Shown here piece after piece: positions 1 to 7,462 of a stretch of DNA of 47,668 bases. This stretch comes from Burkholderiales bacterium (lineage in GTDB: Bacteria; Pseudomonadota; Gammaproteobacteria; Burkholderiales; Burkholderiaceae_C), in assembly GCA_028864885.1 (NCBI GenBank), contig JAGWLR010000020.1, positions 1 through 47,668 of the forward strand. The letters are read 5' to 3'. Every line of letters starts with the position of its first letter. Position 1 is the first letter of the stretch. Made by a program: the position numbers and the translations under genes. The notes below the pieces were generated by a model that did no database searches, was not told the DNA's origin, and was given only the letters and a program-made list of their open reading frames with translations.

Positions 1-75
1 GGAAAACATGGTCCACCAGACCAAGAACACAAACACGACCAGCGCGCACAGCGCTTCCAGCACAATCAGCCACAT
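1..75 (-). CDS. Small inner-membrane protein, N-terminal fragment cut by the window edge
   Basis: The reverse strand from 75 opens with ATG and reads 25 residues, MWLIVLEALCALVVFVFLV followed by WWTMFS, before the window ends. This is one continuous hydrophobic helix with a Trp-Trp end, a pattern I associate with small conserved single-span proteins of betaproteobacteria; that is recollection, not a search result. It is divergent from mltA and overlaps the codons a longer mltA start would use, which argues for the shorter mltA start. Function unknown, C-terminus not visible, no clear ribosome binding site. Confidence 0.5.
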   Translation of the reverse strand, partial: MWLIVLEALCALVVFVFLVWWTMFS

Positions 76-1327
76 GATGGTTTTGCACAGAGAAGAAAAA
101 AGACAGCTCGGCCTGAAACGGTCGGCGCTGTGGATGCCGACGATGATAGTGGCTTGGCTGGCGGGCTGCTCGTCTGTTCCACTGGAATCGCCAGCGCCCA
201 TCACGGCCTCGCGGCCGGGCGTATCCACACAATTGCCACCCGGGGTCCCTGCGCCTGGCACCTTGATGCCGCAGCCGGATGGCCGGGGTGACCTACTGCG
301 CCCCAAGTCGCAGTGGATCCCGGCCCAATGGAGCGATCTGCCCGGCTGGGATCGCGATCAACTGGTGGACTGGTGGCCGGCCTGGTTGAAAAGCTGCAGC
401 AAACCGGCCCCAGGCTGGTGGGGCCTGTGTCAGCGCGCACGGCAATTGGGCAATCAGCCTGATGAAATCCAGTTGCGCCAATTCGTGCAGAGCCATTTCA
501 AACCCTGGCGGGTCCTCAGCTACGAAGGGCAATCGACCGGGTTGCTGACGGGCTACTTCGAGCCCCTGCTCGAAGGCAAGCGCCAACCCGATGCACGCTA
601 TCGCTATCCCCTCTACAAAGCCCCGGCCGATCTGGGCATCCGCAAGCCGCACTACACCCGCTCGGAGCTCGACAACTCGGTCGATGGACGGGCCTCTGTG
701 GCTGGGCGAGAACTGGTGTACCTGGCCGACCCGTTGGATGTGTTGCTGATTCAGGTGCAGGGCAGCGGCCGGGTTCGTTTGCTGGACGAAACAGGGCCGA
801 ACGGCCAACCCAAAGTGATCCGTTTGGCCTTTGGGGGGCACAACGATCAACCCTACCAATCGGTTGCACGTTGGCTGGTGGACCAAGGGGCCATCACCCT
901 GGAGCAGGCCTCTTGGCAAGCCATCCGCAATTGGGCCAGCCTCAACCCGGATCGCGTGCCGGAAATGCTGCGCGTCAACCCACGGGTGGTGTATTTCAAG
1001 GAAGAAGCCTTGAGCGATCCTGAATCCGGCCCCAACGGGGCGCAAGGGGTGCCTTTGACGCCTCGCCGTTCGGTGGCCGTGGATGTGGACAGCGTGCCCT
1101 TGGGAACACCCATGTGGCTGGACTCGACCCAGCCACAGGCCTGGAGCACCTCGCCCGCCCCGGCCACGCCCTTACAGCGTCTGGTGATGGCACAAGACAA
1201 AGGCGGGGCCATCAATGGCGCGGTGCGGGCTGACTTCTTCTGGGGATGGGGCGACGAGGCCCTGAACCAGGCCGGCAGGACCAAGCAACCGCTCAGCGTG
1301 TGGGTGCTGTGGCCCAGCGTGCCCTGA
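74..1327 (+). CDS. mltA: Membrane-bound lytic murein transglycosylase A
   Basis: MltA cleaves the MurNAc-GlcNAc bond of peptidoglycan with formation of 1,6-anhydro-MurNAc, acting from the inner face of the outer membrane. A lipoprotein signal is visible: basic n-region, hydrophobic stretch and lipobox LAGC about 30 residues in. The MltA barrel follows (LLTGYFEPLLEG, then VQGSGRVRL), and the C-terminal 3D domain contains the family motif AQDKGGAINGAVRADFFWG, whose Asp corresponds to the catalytic acid of the family. The frame stays open up to an ATG at 8, but that extension would overlap the divergent small membrane gene and put a long polar tail before the signal peptide, so 74 or 77 is preferred. 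An ATG at 134 also remains possible. No strong ribosome binding site is seen for any of them. Confidence 0.93.
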   Translation: MMVLHREEKRQLGLKRSALWMPTMIVAWLAGCSSVPLESPAPITASRPGVSTQLPPGVPAPGTLMPQPDGRGDLLRPKSQWIPAQWSDLPGWDRDQLVDWWPAWLKSCSKPAPGWWGLCQRARQLGNQPDEIQLRQFVQSHFKPWRVLSYEGQSTGLLTGYFEPLLEGKRQPDARYRYPLYKAPADLGIRKPHYTRSELDNSVDGRASVAGRELVYLADPLDVLLIQVQGSGRVRLLDETGPNGQPKVIRLAFGGHNDQPYQSVARWLVDQGAITLEQASWQAIRNWASLNPDRVPEMLRVNPRVVYFKEEALSDPESGPNGAQGVPLTPRRSVAVDVDSVPLGTPMWLDSTQPQAWSTSPAPATPLQRLVMAQDKGGAINGAVRADFFWGWGDEALNQAGRTKQPLSVWVLWPSVP

Positions 1328-1350
1328 TCTCAGGCTGAGACAGGATCAGG
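1323..1350. terminator. Imperfect hairpin between convergent mltA and esterase genes
   Basis: CCTGATC pairs with GATCAGG around an inner TCAG/CTGA pair. It spans both stop codons of two convergent genes that lie only 18 bp apart. There is no T-run on either side, so an intrinsic terminator role is weakly supported. Confidence 0.25.
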
Positions 1351-2311
1351 CCCGAGGGGCTGTGCCCAAGGCCTGGCTCAAAGCCTGAGCCAAGGCCGTA
1401 TGGGCTTGCGCGGCCTCAGGGATGAAGCGCTTCATGTTGATGAAGTCATGCAGCACCCCAGGCCACACCCGCACTTCGGCGGGCACCCCCGCATCACGCA
1501 GCTTCTGGGCATACATCTGCCCCTCGTCATACAGGGCATCGCACTCGGCCAGGCCGATCCAGGCCGGAGCCACGCCATGGTGATCGGCCTTGATCGGTTC
1601 GCGTCGCCAGTCGATGGGCTCGTCCTTGACCCGAGCATTGATCTCGAACCAGCGCATCAACTCGGCCGTCAGCAAAGTGCCTTGCGAATAGCGCTTGAAG
1701 GACTCGGTCTGCATGGACGACTGCACCGAGGGATAAAACAAGGCCTGCAGGGCCAGGGGGATACCGGCGTCGCGGGCCATCAGGGCCGTGCTGGCGGCCA
1801 AGTTGCCACCGGCACTGTCGCCGCCCACCGCCAAACGGCTGCCAGTCAAGCCCAGGGTGTGGCCATGGTTGGCCAGCCACTGCAAGGCGCCAAAACAATC
1901 GTCCAACGCGGCGGGGTATTTGTGCTCCGGGGCCAGGCGGTATTCCAATGCCACCACGGCTACGCCACTCTGTGCCACCACCGAGCGGCACATCGCCTCG
2001 CTGGTGTCGATGCCGCCCACCACGAAACCACCGCCATGCATCCACAACATCACCGGCAGCAAGGGCGAGTGGGCTGTGCGAGCCTCGGGGGCCCACAGGC
2101 GCGCGCGCATCAAGCCGGCCGGCCCCGGAATCAAAAAGTCTTCCACGCGTGGCAGATGCTCACGCCCGCCTTCCATGGCCCCCACACTGGCGCTATAGGC
2201 CCGCCGTGCCTGCTCGACCGTGAGCTCGTTGAGCGGCGGGAAAGACGCCCGCTGGATATTGGCCATCAAGGCACGGGTCATGTCATTGAAGTGCTCAAGG
2301 GGATTGAACAT
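1346..2311 (-). CDS. Alpha/beta hydrolase of the hormone-sensitive lipase (HSL) family
   Basis: A 321-residue carboxylesterase or lipase of the HSL family, expected to be cytoplasmic since no signal peptide is seen. The oxyanion-hole motif HGGGF is near residue 92, the nucleophile elbow GDSAGG near 165. The Asp in AECDALYDEG and the His in VLHDFINM supply the rest of the catalytic triad in the usual order. Length is typical. The natural substrate cannot be read from sequence; this family mostly acts on short acyl esters. It is convergent with mltA and followed upstream by an exported protein in the same direction, with 36 bp between them, so the two may share a transcript. The ribosome binding site before 2311 is weak. 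Confidence 0.9.
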   Translation of the reverse strand: MFNPLEHFNDMTRALMANIQRASFPPLNELTVEQARRAYSASVGAMEGGREHLPRVEDFLIPGPAGLMRARLWAPEARTAHSPLLPVMLWMHGGGFVVGGIDTSEAMCRSVVAQSGVAVVALEYRLAPEHKYPAALDDCFGALQWLANHGHTLGLTGSRLAVGGDSAGGNLAASTALMARDAGIPLALQALFYPSVQSSMQTESFKRYSQGTLLTAELMRWFEINARVKDEPIDWRREPIKADHHGVAPAWIGLAECDALYDEGQMYAQKLRDAGVPAEVRVWPGVLHDFINMKRFIPEAAQAHTALAQALSQALGTAPRA

Positions 2312-2347
2312 GAAAGGCCGACTTTCTGGTTGTAAATGGAAAGAGGA

Positions 2348-3049
2348 TCAAGGTGCGGTGATGCGAACTTCCAGTTGCTGGCCACCCTGGTCGTCGATGT
2401 CGCGTGTGGACCAAGTGCCTCGCACGCTTTGCATGTAATTGCTTCGGGTCTGTGCCAACACCACCCATTGCCCCAGGGGCATCGACAAGGTGGTGGCCAC
2501 CTCCTGCCGCTGAATGGCGCCATCCGGGGCGATGCCATCGGGCGCGATGGCTGGCCCTGCCGCTTGCCGCGATTGGGCTTCGATCTCAACCTTGACCGGT
2601 GCCCGCCCACCGGGCCAATGGGGATGCACACTCAAGCCCTGGCCCAGATCGATCCAGGTGGTCTGCGAAACCAGTTGGGCCCCCGCGCTGGCCTGTGCGC
2701 CTGACGCCGATCCGGTTGAAGCCGCCCCAGACGCCCCCACCGTAGGCACCGAGAAGATGAACTGCCAATTGGTTTGGGGTACTGACTGCCCGACATACAA
2801 GCGCGCCCGCCCGCCATTGAGGACGGTCAGGCTGTGCACGCTGTCTTGGCGCTGGCTGACATCCTGGGTGGACAGCTGGACGCCCCCCGCCGTGACACCC
2901 GCCCGTTGCGCCTGGCCGCTGGCCGAGGCCACCACCCGCCACTCCACCATCAGATTGGTGGCACCGCCGGCCTGCGCCAGGCCAGCCAGCAGGCCCAAGG
3001 TGCATCCGATTCCCATCTGCGCCCAAGCGCGCCGTGTGCATCGATTCAT
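2348..3049 (-). CDS. Exported protein of unknown function
   Basis: About 233 residues starting with a clear Sec signal: MNRCTRR, a hydrophobic core and an AQA cleavage site before GGATN. The frame is open to 3100, but the upstream 17 residues would bury the signal peptide, so the ATG at 3049 is preferred. The mature part is beta-rich in appearance, with LNGGRARLYVGQSVPQ, a low-complexity Gly/Ala/Ser segment near the middle, and a C-terminal half ending QLEVRITAP. The VGQSVPQ pattern vaguely resembles short secretin-associated beta domains, but this is impression only. It lies upstream of the esterase on the same strand. No function assigned. Confidence 0.7.
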   Translation of the reverse strand: MNRCTRRAWAQMGIGCTLGLLAGLAQAGGATNLMVEWRVVASASGQAQRAGVTAGGVQLSTQDVSQRQDSVHSLTVLNGGRARLYVGQSVPQTNWQFIFSVPTVGASGAASTGSASGAQASAGAQLVSQTTWIDLGQGLSVHPHWPGGRAPVKVEIEAQSRQAAGPAIAPDGIAPDGAIQRQEVATTLSMPLGQWVVLAQTRSNYMQSVRGTWSTRDIDDQGGQQLEVRITAP

Positions 3050-3255
3050 GTGTGACAGCCTACCAAAGCCAACAAGATGCCTGCCATTGTGAATCGACAC
3101 AACAGGCCTGTTGCACGCGGGTTATTTCCATGGCTTGAAATATCTTTCATCGGCGATGCTCAAGTCATCTTCTGGCCGGTCGATATGACTCAAACCCTCT
3201 GACCTGTCAGGGATCCCTTTTTTTTCAGTCCGAATCGAGATGGAGGCTGGCAAAC

Positions 3256-4083
3256 ATGCAGCTCGAAGCCCTGTTCAAGCAACCACAGGCCCTGCCTGCG
3301 GTACCCAAAATCGTTCATGAGCTGATCGACAGCTTCAACAGCGAGGACATCTCCATCGATGAGATTGCCAAGAAGATCGCTGCGGATCCCGTGCTGTCGG
3401 CGCGCCTGCTGCGTCTGGCCAACTCGGCCTACTACCATGTGTCGCGCAGCGTGGGCACGGTCAATGACGCCATGACTATGCTGGGCTTTGTCACCGTGCG
3501 CACGCTGGTGATCAGCTCGGGATTGACTGGTGGCTACAAGTCCATGCCGGGCCTGGATCTGAATCAGTTTTGGCGCTATGGGCTGCACACCGCTGCCGTG
3601 GCGGGTTGGTTGGCCAAGAAAGTGGGCACCAATGCGGACCAAGCCTTCACCGTCGGCCTGATGCACGGCATTGGGCAACTGGTGATGCATGCGGGCATGC
3701 CAGAGCAGATGCTGCACCTCGACAAGCTGGCGGGACCGCTCGACCCTCGTCGCCTGGACATGGAAGAGTCGTCTTTCAGCTACAACTTTGCCACCGTGGG
3801 CGCTGAGTTGGCACGCCAATGGCGCTTCCCGCAAACCTTTGTGGACGCCATCAAGAACTTCCCGGCCCCTTTGGCGCAGGCCCCATTCGACCCGGTGGCC
3901 GGCATCATCCATGTGGCCGCCTGGCGTGCTCGTGCCGAGCACAACAAGCTGAGCCTGGATGAAATGTCCGCCACCATCCCGGCCGATGTCTGCGCCAAGC
4001 TGGGCTTCAACCCCGAAACCCTCCTCAAGGAACTGCCCCCGATGAGCGAGCTGTGTGAGGGCCTGGAAGCCCTGCTCGGCTAA
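3256..4083 (+). CDS. HDOD domain protein
   Basis: A single-domain HDOD protein of 275 residues. HDOD is a degenerate relative of HD phosphohydrolases; family members usually act as scaffolds or effectors in signalling (chemotaxis, c-di-GMP, type IV pili) and lack hydrolase activity. Family signatures visible: LPAVPKIVHELID at the N-terminus, DPVLSARLLRLANSAYY near residue 50, a GLMHGIGQLVM stretch where catalytic HD proteins keep intact metal ligands, and a C-terminal helical part. GGAGG lies upstream of the ATG at a reasonable spacing. It is convergent with priA: the two stop codons overlap by 4 bp. Nearby kinases and c-di-GMP genes fit a signalling role, but no partner can be named. Confidence 0.92.
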   Translation: MQLEALFKQPQALPAVPKIVHELIDSFNSEDISIDEIAKKIAADPVLSARLLRLANSAYYHVSRSVGTVNDAMTMLGFVTVRTLVISSGLTGGYKSMPGLDLNQFWRYGLHTAAVAGWLAKKVGTNADQAFTVGLMHGIGQLVMHAGMPEQMLHLDKLAGPLDPRRLDMEESSFSYNFATVGAELARQWRFPQTFVDAIKNFPAPLAQAPFDPVAGIIHVAAWRARAEHNKLSLDEMSATIPADVCAKLGFNPETLLKELPPMSELCEGLEALLG

Positions 4084-6191
4084 ATCGCGAGCGGATCCAC
4101 ATCCACCGCCCAGCGGATTAAACCGCTGCGGCGGTTTTTTTGCGCCTCATCGAGCCAGATCGGCTGGGCTGCTTGCAGGAAGCGCAGCAAGGCCACCCGG
4201 TGGGTGGACTCGATCATCATCTGAGCCCGTTCGACGTTGGCCACGCGCTGAATCGGGGTGGGCACGGGTGGGTAGACCAGGATCTGCGTGTCGGCCAGCG
4301 CCTGCGTCAGCTCGGCCGCCTGCTTGAGGAAATGCTGTGCAGCCTCTTGTGTCTTGGCTTCGGCGCGCAGCATGGCCAAGCTGGCGTAGGGCGGCAGGCC
4401 GGCCATCTCGCGCTCCTTGAGTTGCTGGGCCGCAAAGTCGGCATAGTCGTACCGGCGCAGGGCTGCATACAGAGGGTGCGTGGGGTGGTAGGTCTGGATC
4501 CACATTTCGCTGTGGCCAGCCACCTCGGCATCGCGCCCGGCCCGGCCTGCCGCCTGCATCAACAAGGCAAACTGGCGCTCGGCCGCCCGAAAATCGCTGG
4601 CAAAGAGCGCGGCATCGGGGTTGACCGCGGCCACCAGGGTGATGCGCCGAAAGTCATGGCCCTTGGCCACCATCTGGGTGCCCACCAACACATCAACCTC
4701 ACCCGCGTGCACGCTGGCCAGTTGCTCCTCAAGCGCCCCTTTGTGTTTGGTGACATCGGCGTCGATGCGGCCCACGCGCGCCTGCGGCAATATCTCGGCC
4801 AACTGCTCCTCCAGGCGCTCGGTACCTCGCCCCACCGGAGCGATGTCCTGGTTGCCGCAATCGGGGCAGGCTCGCGGCACCCGTTCGGTGAAGCCACAGT
4901 GATGGCACCGCAGAGTGCGGTCGGCCTTGTGAAACACACGCCAGGCGCTGCAGTGAGGGCAGCCGCTCTTCCAGCCACAATCGCTGCAATGCAGCACGGG
5001 GGCGTAGCCGCGCCGATTCAACAGCACCAGGCTTTGTTCGCCCCGCTCAATGCGCTGTTCGATGGCGTGCAACAGTTCAGCGGCCAATGGGGGAGGGCTG
5101 TGTCCCGGCAACGGTTTCGGGATCCGCGTCAAGTCCAGAATGCGGACCGTGGGCATGATGCCGTCGCCGACGCGTGCCGGCATCACCAGTCGAACATAGC
5201 GTCCAGCTCCGCCCTCACTGACGGGCAGGGCGTTGTACCAAGACTCCAAGCTGGGGGTGGCCGATCCCAGGATCACCGGGATGCGCTCGAGCCGTGCGCG
5301 ATACACAGCCAGATCCCGGGCGGAGTAGCGCGCACCATCTTGCTGTTTGTAGCTGGGGTCGTGCTCCTCATCGACCACGATCAGCCCCAGCCTTGGCATT
5401 GGCGTGAACACCGAAAGCCGTGTGCCCAGGATGAGGTCGGCATGCCCGGTATGCGCCAGCAGCCAATTGCGCAAACGCTGGGCCGGGGTCAGGCCGCTGT
5501 GCAGTGACACGATGCGCCGCCCCGCGAAGCGCTCGGCCACACGGGCTTCCAGCTGGGGCGTGAGGTTGATCTCGGGCACCATCATCAACACCTGCTGCCC
5601 CGCATCCAAGGCGCGCTGAGCCTGACGCAAATACACCTCGGTCTTGCCGCTACCAGTGCTGCCCCACAGCAGGAAAGGCTTGTCGGTTGCCGCCGCCAAG
5701 GCTTCCAGTGCCTGCTGCTGCTGTTCGGTCAGCGTGGGCAGCTCGGGTGCTTGGGCGGCATCGGGCGTTTGCTGGATCAGCTTGTCGAGTCGTTTGAGCC
5801 GGCGTCCCCACTGGGTGTCATCCAATTGACGCAATTCGGGCGGCAGCACCATCAAGGTCATCTCGCCCAGGCTGCGTTGGTAATAGCTGGCGGCAAACTG
5901 AATCAACTGGCGCCACGCCGCCGGCAAAGGCGGCAAGCCCGTTAGCACCTCGGCCACCGGCTTCAGTTGGGCTTCGCTCAAGGGTTCAGCCTGCTCGTCG
6001 GTCGTGTCCCACACCACGCCGGTGACGACGCGCCGGCCCAGCGGCACTCGGACCACCGTACCGGCGGACAAGGGCTGGGGACTGAGGTAATCCAGAGGGC
6101 CGAGCAAGCCGCTGTGTTGCGGCGCCTCAACGACCACTCCCACCCGACACGGTGCGACTTCTGGCGGGTGATCCGAATGGGAGGGGGGCAC
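4080..6191 (-). CDS. priA: Primosomal protein N', replication restart helicase PriA
   Basis: PriA recognises stalled or collapsed replication forks and reloads the DnaB helicase; it is a cytoplasmic 3'-to-5' superfamily 2 helicase. The 703 residues follow the family order: N-terminal DNA-binding domain (LGPLDYLSP, VPLGRRVVTGVV), Walker A GSTGSGKTE near residue 180, Walker B DEEHDPSYKQ, an LNRRGY segment, then the zinc-binding insert with paired cysteines (CSDCGWKSGCPHC and CHHCGF, CPDCG), the motif QMVAKGHDF, the motif AAGRAGR, and the C-terminal domain. All Cys pairs are present, so it should be functional. Its 3' end contains the terminator of the convergent HDOD gene. Its 5' side faces the DnaA-box repeats at 6241-6924, a neighbourhood that fits replication. 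Confidence 0.97.
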   Translation of the reverse strand: MPPSHSDHPPEVAPCRVGVVVEAPQHSGLLGPLDYLSPQPLSAGTVVRVPLGRRVVTGVVWDTTDEQAEPLSEAQLKPVAEVLTGLPPLPAAWRQLIQFAASYYQRSLGEMTLMVLPPELRQLDDTQWGRRLKRLDKLIQQTPDAAQAPELPTLTEQQQQALEALAAATDKPFLLWGSTGSGKTEVYLRQAQRALDAGQQVLMMVPEINLTPQLEARVAERFAGRRIVSLHSGLTPAQRLRNWLLAHTGHADLILGTRLSVFTPMPRLGLIVVDEEHDPSYKQQDGARYSARDLAVYRARLERIPVILGSATPSLESWYNALPVSEGGAGRYVRLVMPARVGDGIMPTVRILDLTRIPKPLPGHSPPPLAAELLHAIEQRIERGEQSLVLLNRRGYAPVLHCSDCGWKSGCPHCSAWRVFHKADRTLRCHHCGFTERVPRACPDCGNQDIAPVGRGTERLEEQLAEILPQARVGRIDADVTKHKGALEEQLASVHAGEVDVLVGTQMVAKGHDFRRITLVAAVNPDAALFASDFRAAERQFALLMQAAGRAGRDAEVAGHSEMWIQTYHPTHPLYAALRRYDYADFAAQQLKEREMAGLPPYASLAMLRAEAKTQEAAQHFLKQAAELTQALADTQILVYPPVPTPIQRVANVERAQMMIESTHRVALLRFLQAAQPIWLDEAQKNRRSGLIRWAVDVDPLAI
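4120..4141 (+). terminator. Intrinsic terminator of the HDOD gene, lying inside the priA 3' coding end
   Basis: AAACCGC, loop TGCG, GCGGTTT, then further T residues. It is 36 bp past the HDOD stop codon but still within the last codons of the convergent priA gene (the ...KNRRSGLIRW segment), so the same bases serve as terminator and as protein code. Confidence 0.7.
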
Positions 6192-6196
6192 TGTCT

Positions 6197-6215
6197 TGTC
6201 TCCGAACTTCCTACA
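6197..6215 (+). promoter_or_regulatory. Copy of the TGTC-N4-AAMTTCCTACA motif upstream of priA
   Basis: TGTC, four bases, AACTTCCTACA. The same arrangement occurs upstream of flhD (24710-24728) and, with one base changed in the right part, upstream of flhC (32971-32989). It lies just outside the priA start, reading towards the DnaA-box repeats. No protein is known to me for it. Confidence 0.4.
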
Positions 6216-6240
6216 AGGATTGAACTACAAACGGCAAGTC

Positions 6241-6480
6241 GTTGATTTTATTAGGCGCAACCCTTATCCACGAGGGCTGTGGATAACTTTGTGGGAAAGC
6301 TTTGCGCAGGTGCGCTAAATGCTTGTCGCACCGTGATTTGGCCTAGATTGCTGCAAAGAGAGGCAACGCACAACTTTCTATATGAATCAATAACTTAGCA
6401 CACACTCGCGGACATCTGACCGATTCGCCCCTTTTGGCCCACCTGAGTGCGCTCGTTCGGCACTTTGTGGGGATAAGTGA
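6241..6480 (+). repeat. Origin-like direct repeat, copy A
   Basis: First of two imperfect direct repeats with a constant offset of 444 bp. Landmarks: TTATCCACG at 6264-6272, TGTGGATAACTTTGTGGGAAA from 6278, GCTAAATGCTTGTC from 6314, an AT-rich stretch near 6371-6395, CTTAGCACACAC from 6394, and TGTGGGGATAAGT near 6467. The 6278-6286 site is a perfect inverted match to the DnaA box TTATCCACA; the others differ by one base. Confidence 0.85.
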
Positions 6481-6684
6481 TAGGGCCCTCACAAAGAATC
6501 AGGGTATTCCCGAGTTGCTCGATGTCTGACAAGCTTTGTCATCCAGGTGTGACTTTGTTCACGGATTTCGCACCCGAGCTGAGATCCTCATGACGTGTTT
6601 TGCACAAATCATGAAAATCGGACGACTCGTGACAGACGTTTGCCAAAACGATCCAAAGTGACACTGCAAGTGCCGTCGCTAAGT

Positions 6685-6924
6685 GCTTGATTTCATTAGC
6701 GGCTGATTTATCCACGAATCCTGTGGATAACTTTGTGGGAAACCTATGCACACCCTCGCTAAATGCTTGTCACGACAGGGTTTCCCCTCGATTGCTTCAA
6801 TGTGGTGCAACCTGAAAGTTCATATACAAATCAATTACTTAGCACACACGTACGTGGTTTGGCGGGGATTGACACCGCACCCAAACAGCGCACGACTCGC
6901 ATGCTCGTTTGTGGGGATAAGTCG
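6685..6924 (+). repeat. Origin-like direct repeat, copy B
   Basis: Second copy, aligned without gaps to copy A at +444 for all landmarks checked: TTATCCACG at 6708, TGTGGATAACTTTGTGGGAAA from 6722, GCTAAATGCTTGTC from 6758, CTTAGCACACAC from 6838 and TGTGGGGATAAGT near 6911. The sequence between landmarks has diverged strongly while boxes and spacing are kept. Confidence 0.85.
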
Positions 6925-7064
6925 CCCTGGGATAGCACAAAAACGCGCCAAATCGAGCCGCGAACCAGGCCCAAATTTGTGCTAGCGCTTGCTTGGGGCA
7001 TGAGAAGGCGACACAGCCCTGACGCCCCGGTCACACCGCGTCACCCCGGAAACCACACGCCCCC

Positions 7065-7118
7065 TTGAACCGGGACACAGGAAAACCCTTGAACCCAATA
7101 TGAACAGTCGTTTGAACC
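7065..7118 (+). promoter_or_regulatory. Three phased TTGAACC repeats upstream of the 70-residue protein gene
   Basis: TTGAACC occurs at 7065, 7089 and 7112, spaced 24 and 23 bp, in front of the gene starting at 7166. Two helical turns between copies fits protein binding on one DNA face. The last copies could also act as -35 elements. Confidence 0.35.
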
Positions 7119-7165
7119 GGGTATGCTTGCGTTTTCTTCTCCATTTTTTCCTGAGAGACACCGCA

Positions 7166-7378
7166 ATGAGCTTCTCGATCGAATCCAAACTGGGCGACCT
7201 GCTGGACAACGAAACCACCAAGGCCATTCTGGAAAAGCACATGCCTGGCATTTCCACTCACCCCCAAATCGGCATGGGCAAGGGTTTTGCTCTGTCGATG
7301 GTGGCCAAGTTCTCCGGTGGCCTGATCACCGAAGACATCCTGCAAAAGGTCAACGCTGAACTGTCTGCTCTGGGCTGA
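7166..7378 (+). CDS. Small cytoplasmic protein of unknown function, 70 residues
   Basis: The ATG at 7166 follows a GAGAG ribosome binding site; the frame is open to 7100, but that extension has no such site and unusual composition. The product begins MSFSIESKLGDLLDNETTKA and continues with ILEKHMPGISTHPQIGMGKG and a short helical C-terminus. It has no signal peptide or membrane segment. I recall similar short LGDLL...ILEKHMPG sequences as stand-alone proteins or tails in proteobacteria, but no function. A strong terminator follows 25 bp after the stop. It is the first gene beside the origin-like repeats. Confidence 0.75.
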   Translation: MSFSIESKLGDLLDNETTKAILEKHMPGISTHPQIGMGKGFALSMVAKFSGGLITEDILQKVNAELSALG

Positions 7379-7403
7379 TCCCCAGCACGCTGTTCCAGCT
7401 GCC

Positions 7404-7430
7404 AAAAAGCCCGCACTGAGCGGGCTTTTT
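7404..7430. terminator. Strong bidirectional intrinsic terminator
   Basis: AAAAAGCCCGC, loop ACTGA, GCGGGCTTTTT. A perfect stem with a T-run on both strands, between the 70-residue protein gene and the convergent hybrid kinase gene. Confidence 0.9.
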
Positions 7431-7462
7431 CTTTTGGGCCGTCCGCCCAGACCTTACTGGCT

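Larger units (their letters stand above)
6241..6925. other. Candidate replication origin or DnaA-binding locus
   Basis: The stretch 6192-7165 has no credible gene. It holds two diverged repeat units with at least six DnaA-box-like 9-mers: forward TTATCCACG at 6264 and 6708, reverse TGTGGATAA at 6278 and 6722, and reverse TGGGGATAA at 6468 and 6912. Each unit also carries an AT-rich segment that could melt (around 6371-6395 and 6815-6842). Paired opposed boxes plus an AT-rich element are what an oriC shows, and priA is the neighbour. dnaA, dnaN, rpmH and gidA are not in the window, so a DnaA-titration site or a relic origin is an alternative. Confidence 0.55.

Noticed and set aside
6539-7068. 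Three overlapping short reading frames inside the origin-like region
   Set aside because: They cross the DnaA-box repeats, have no ribosome binding sites and no coding-type codon bias.
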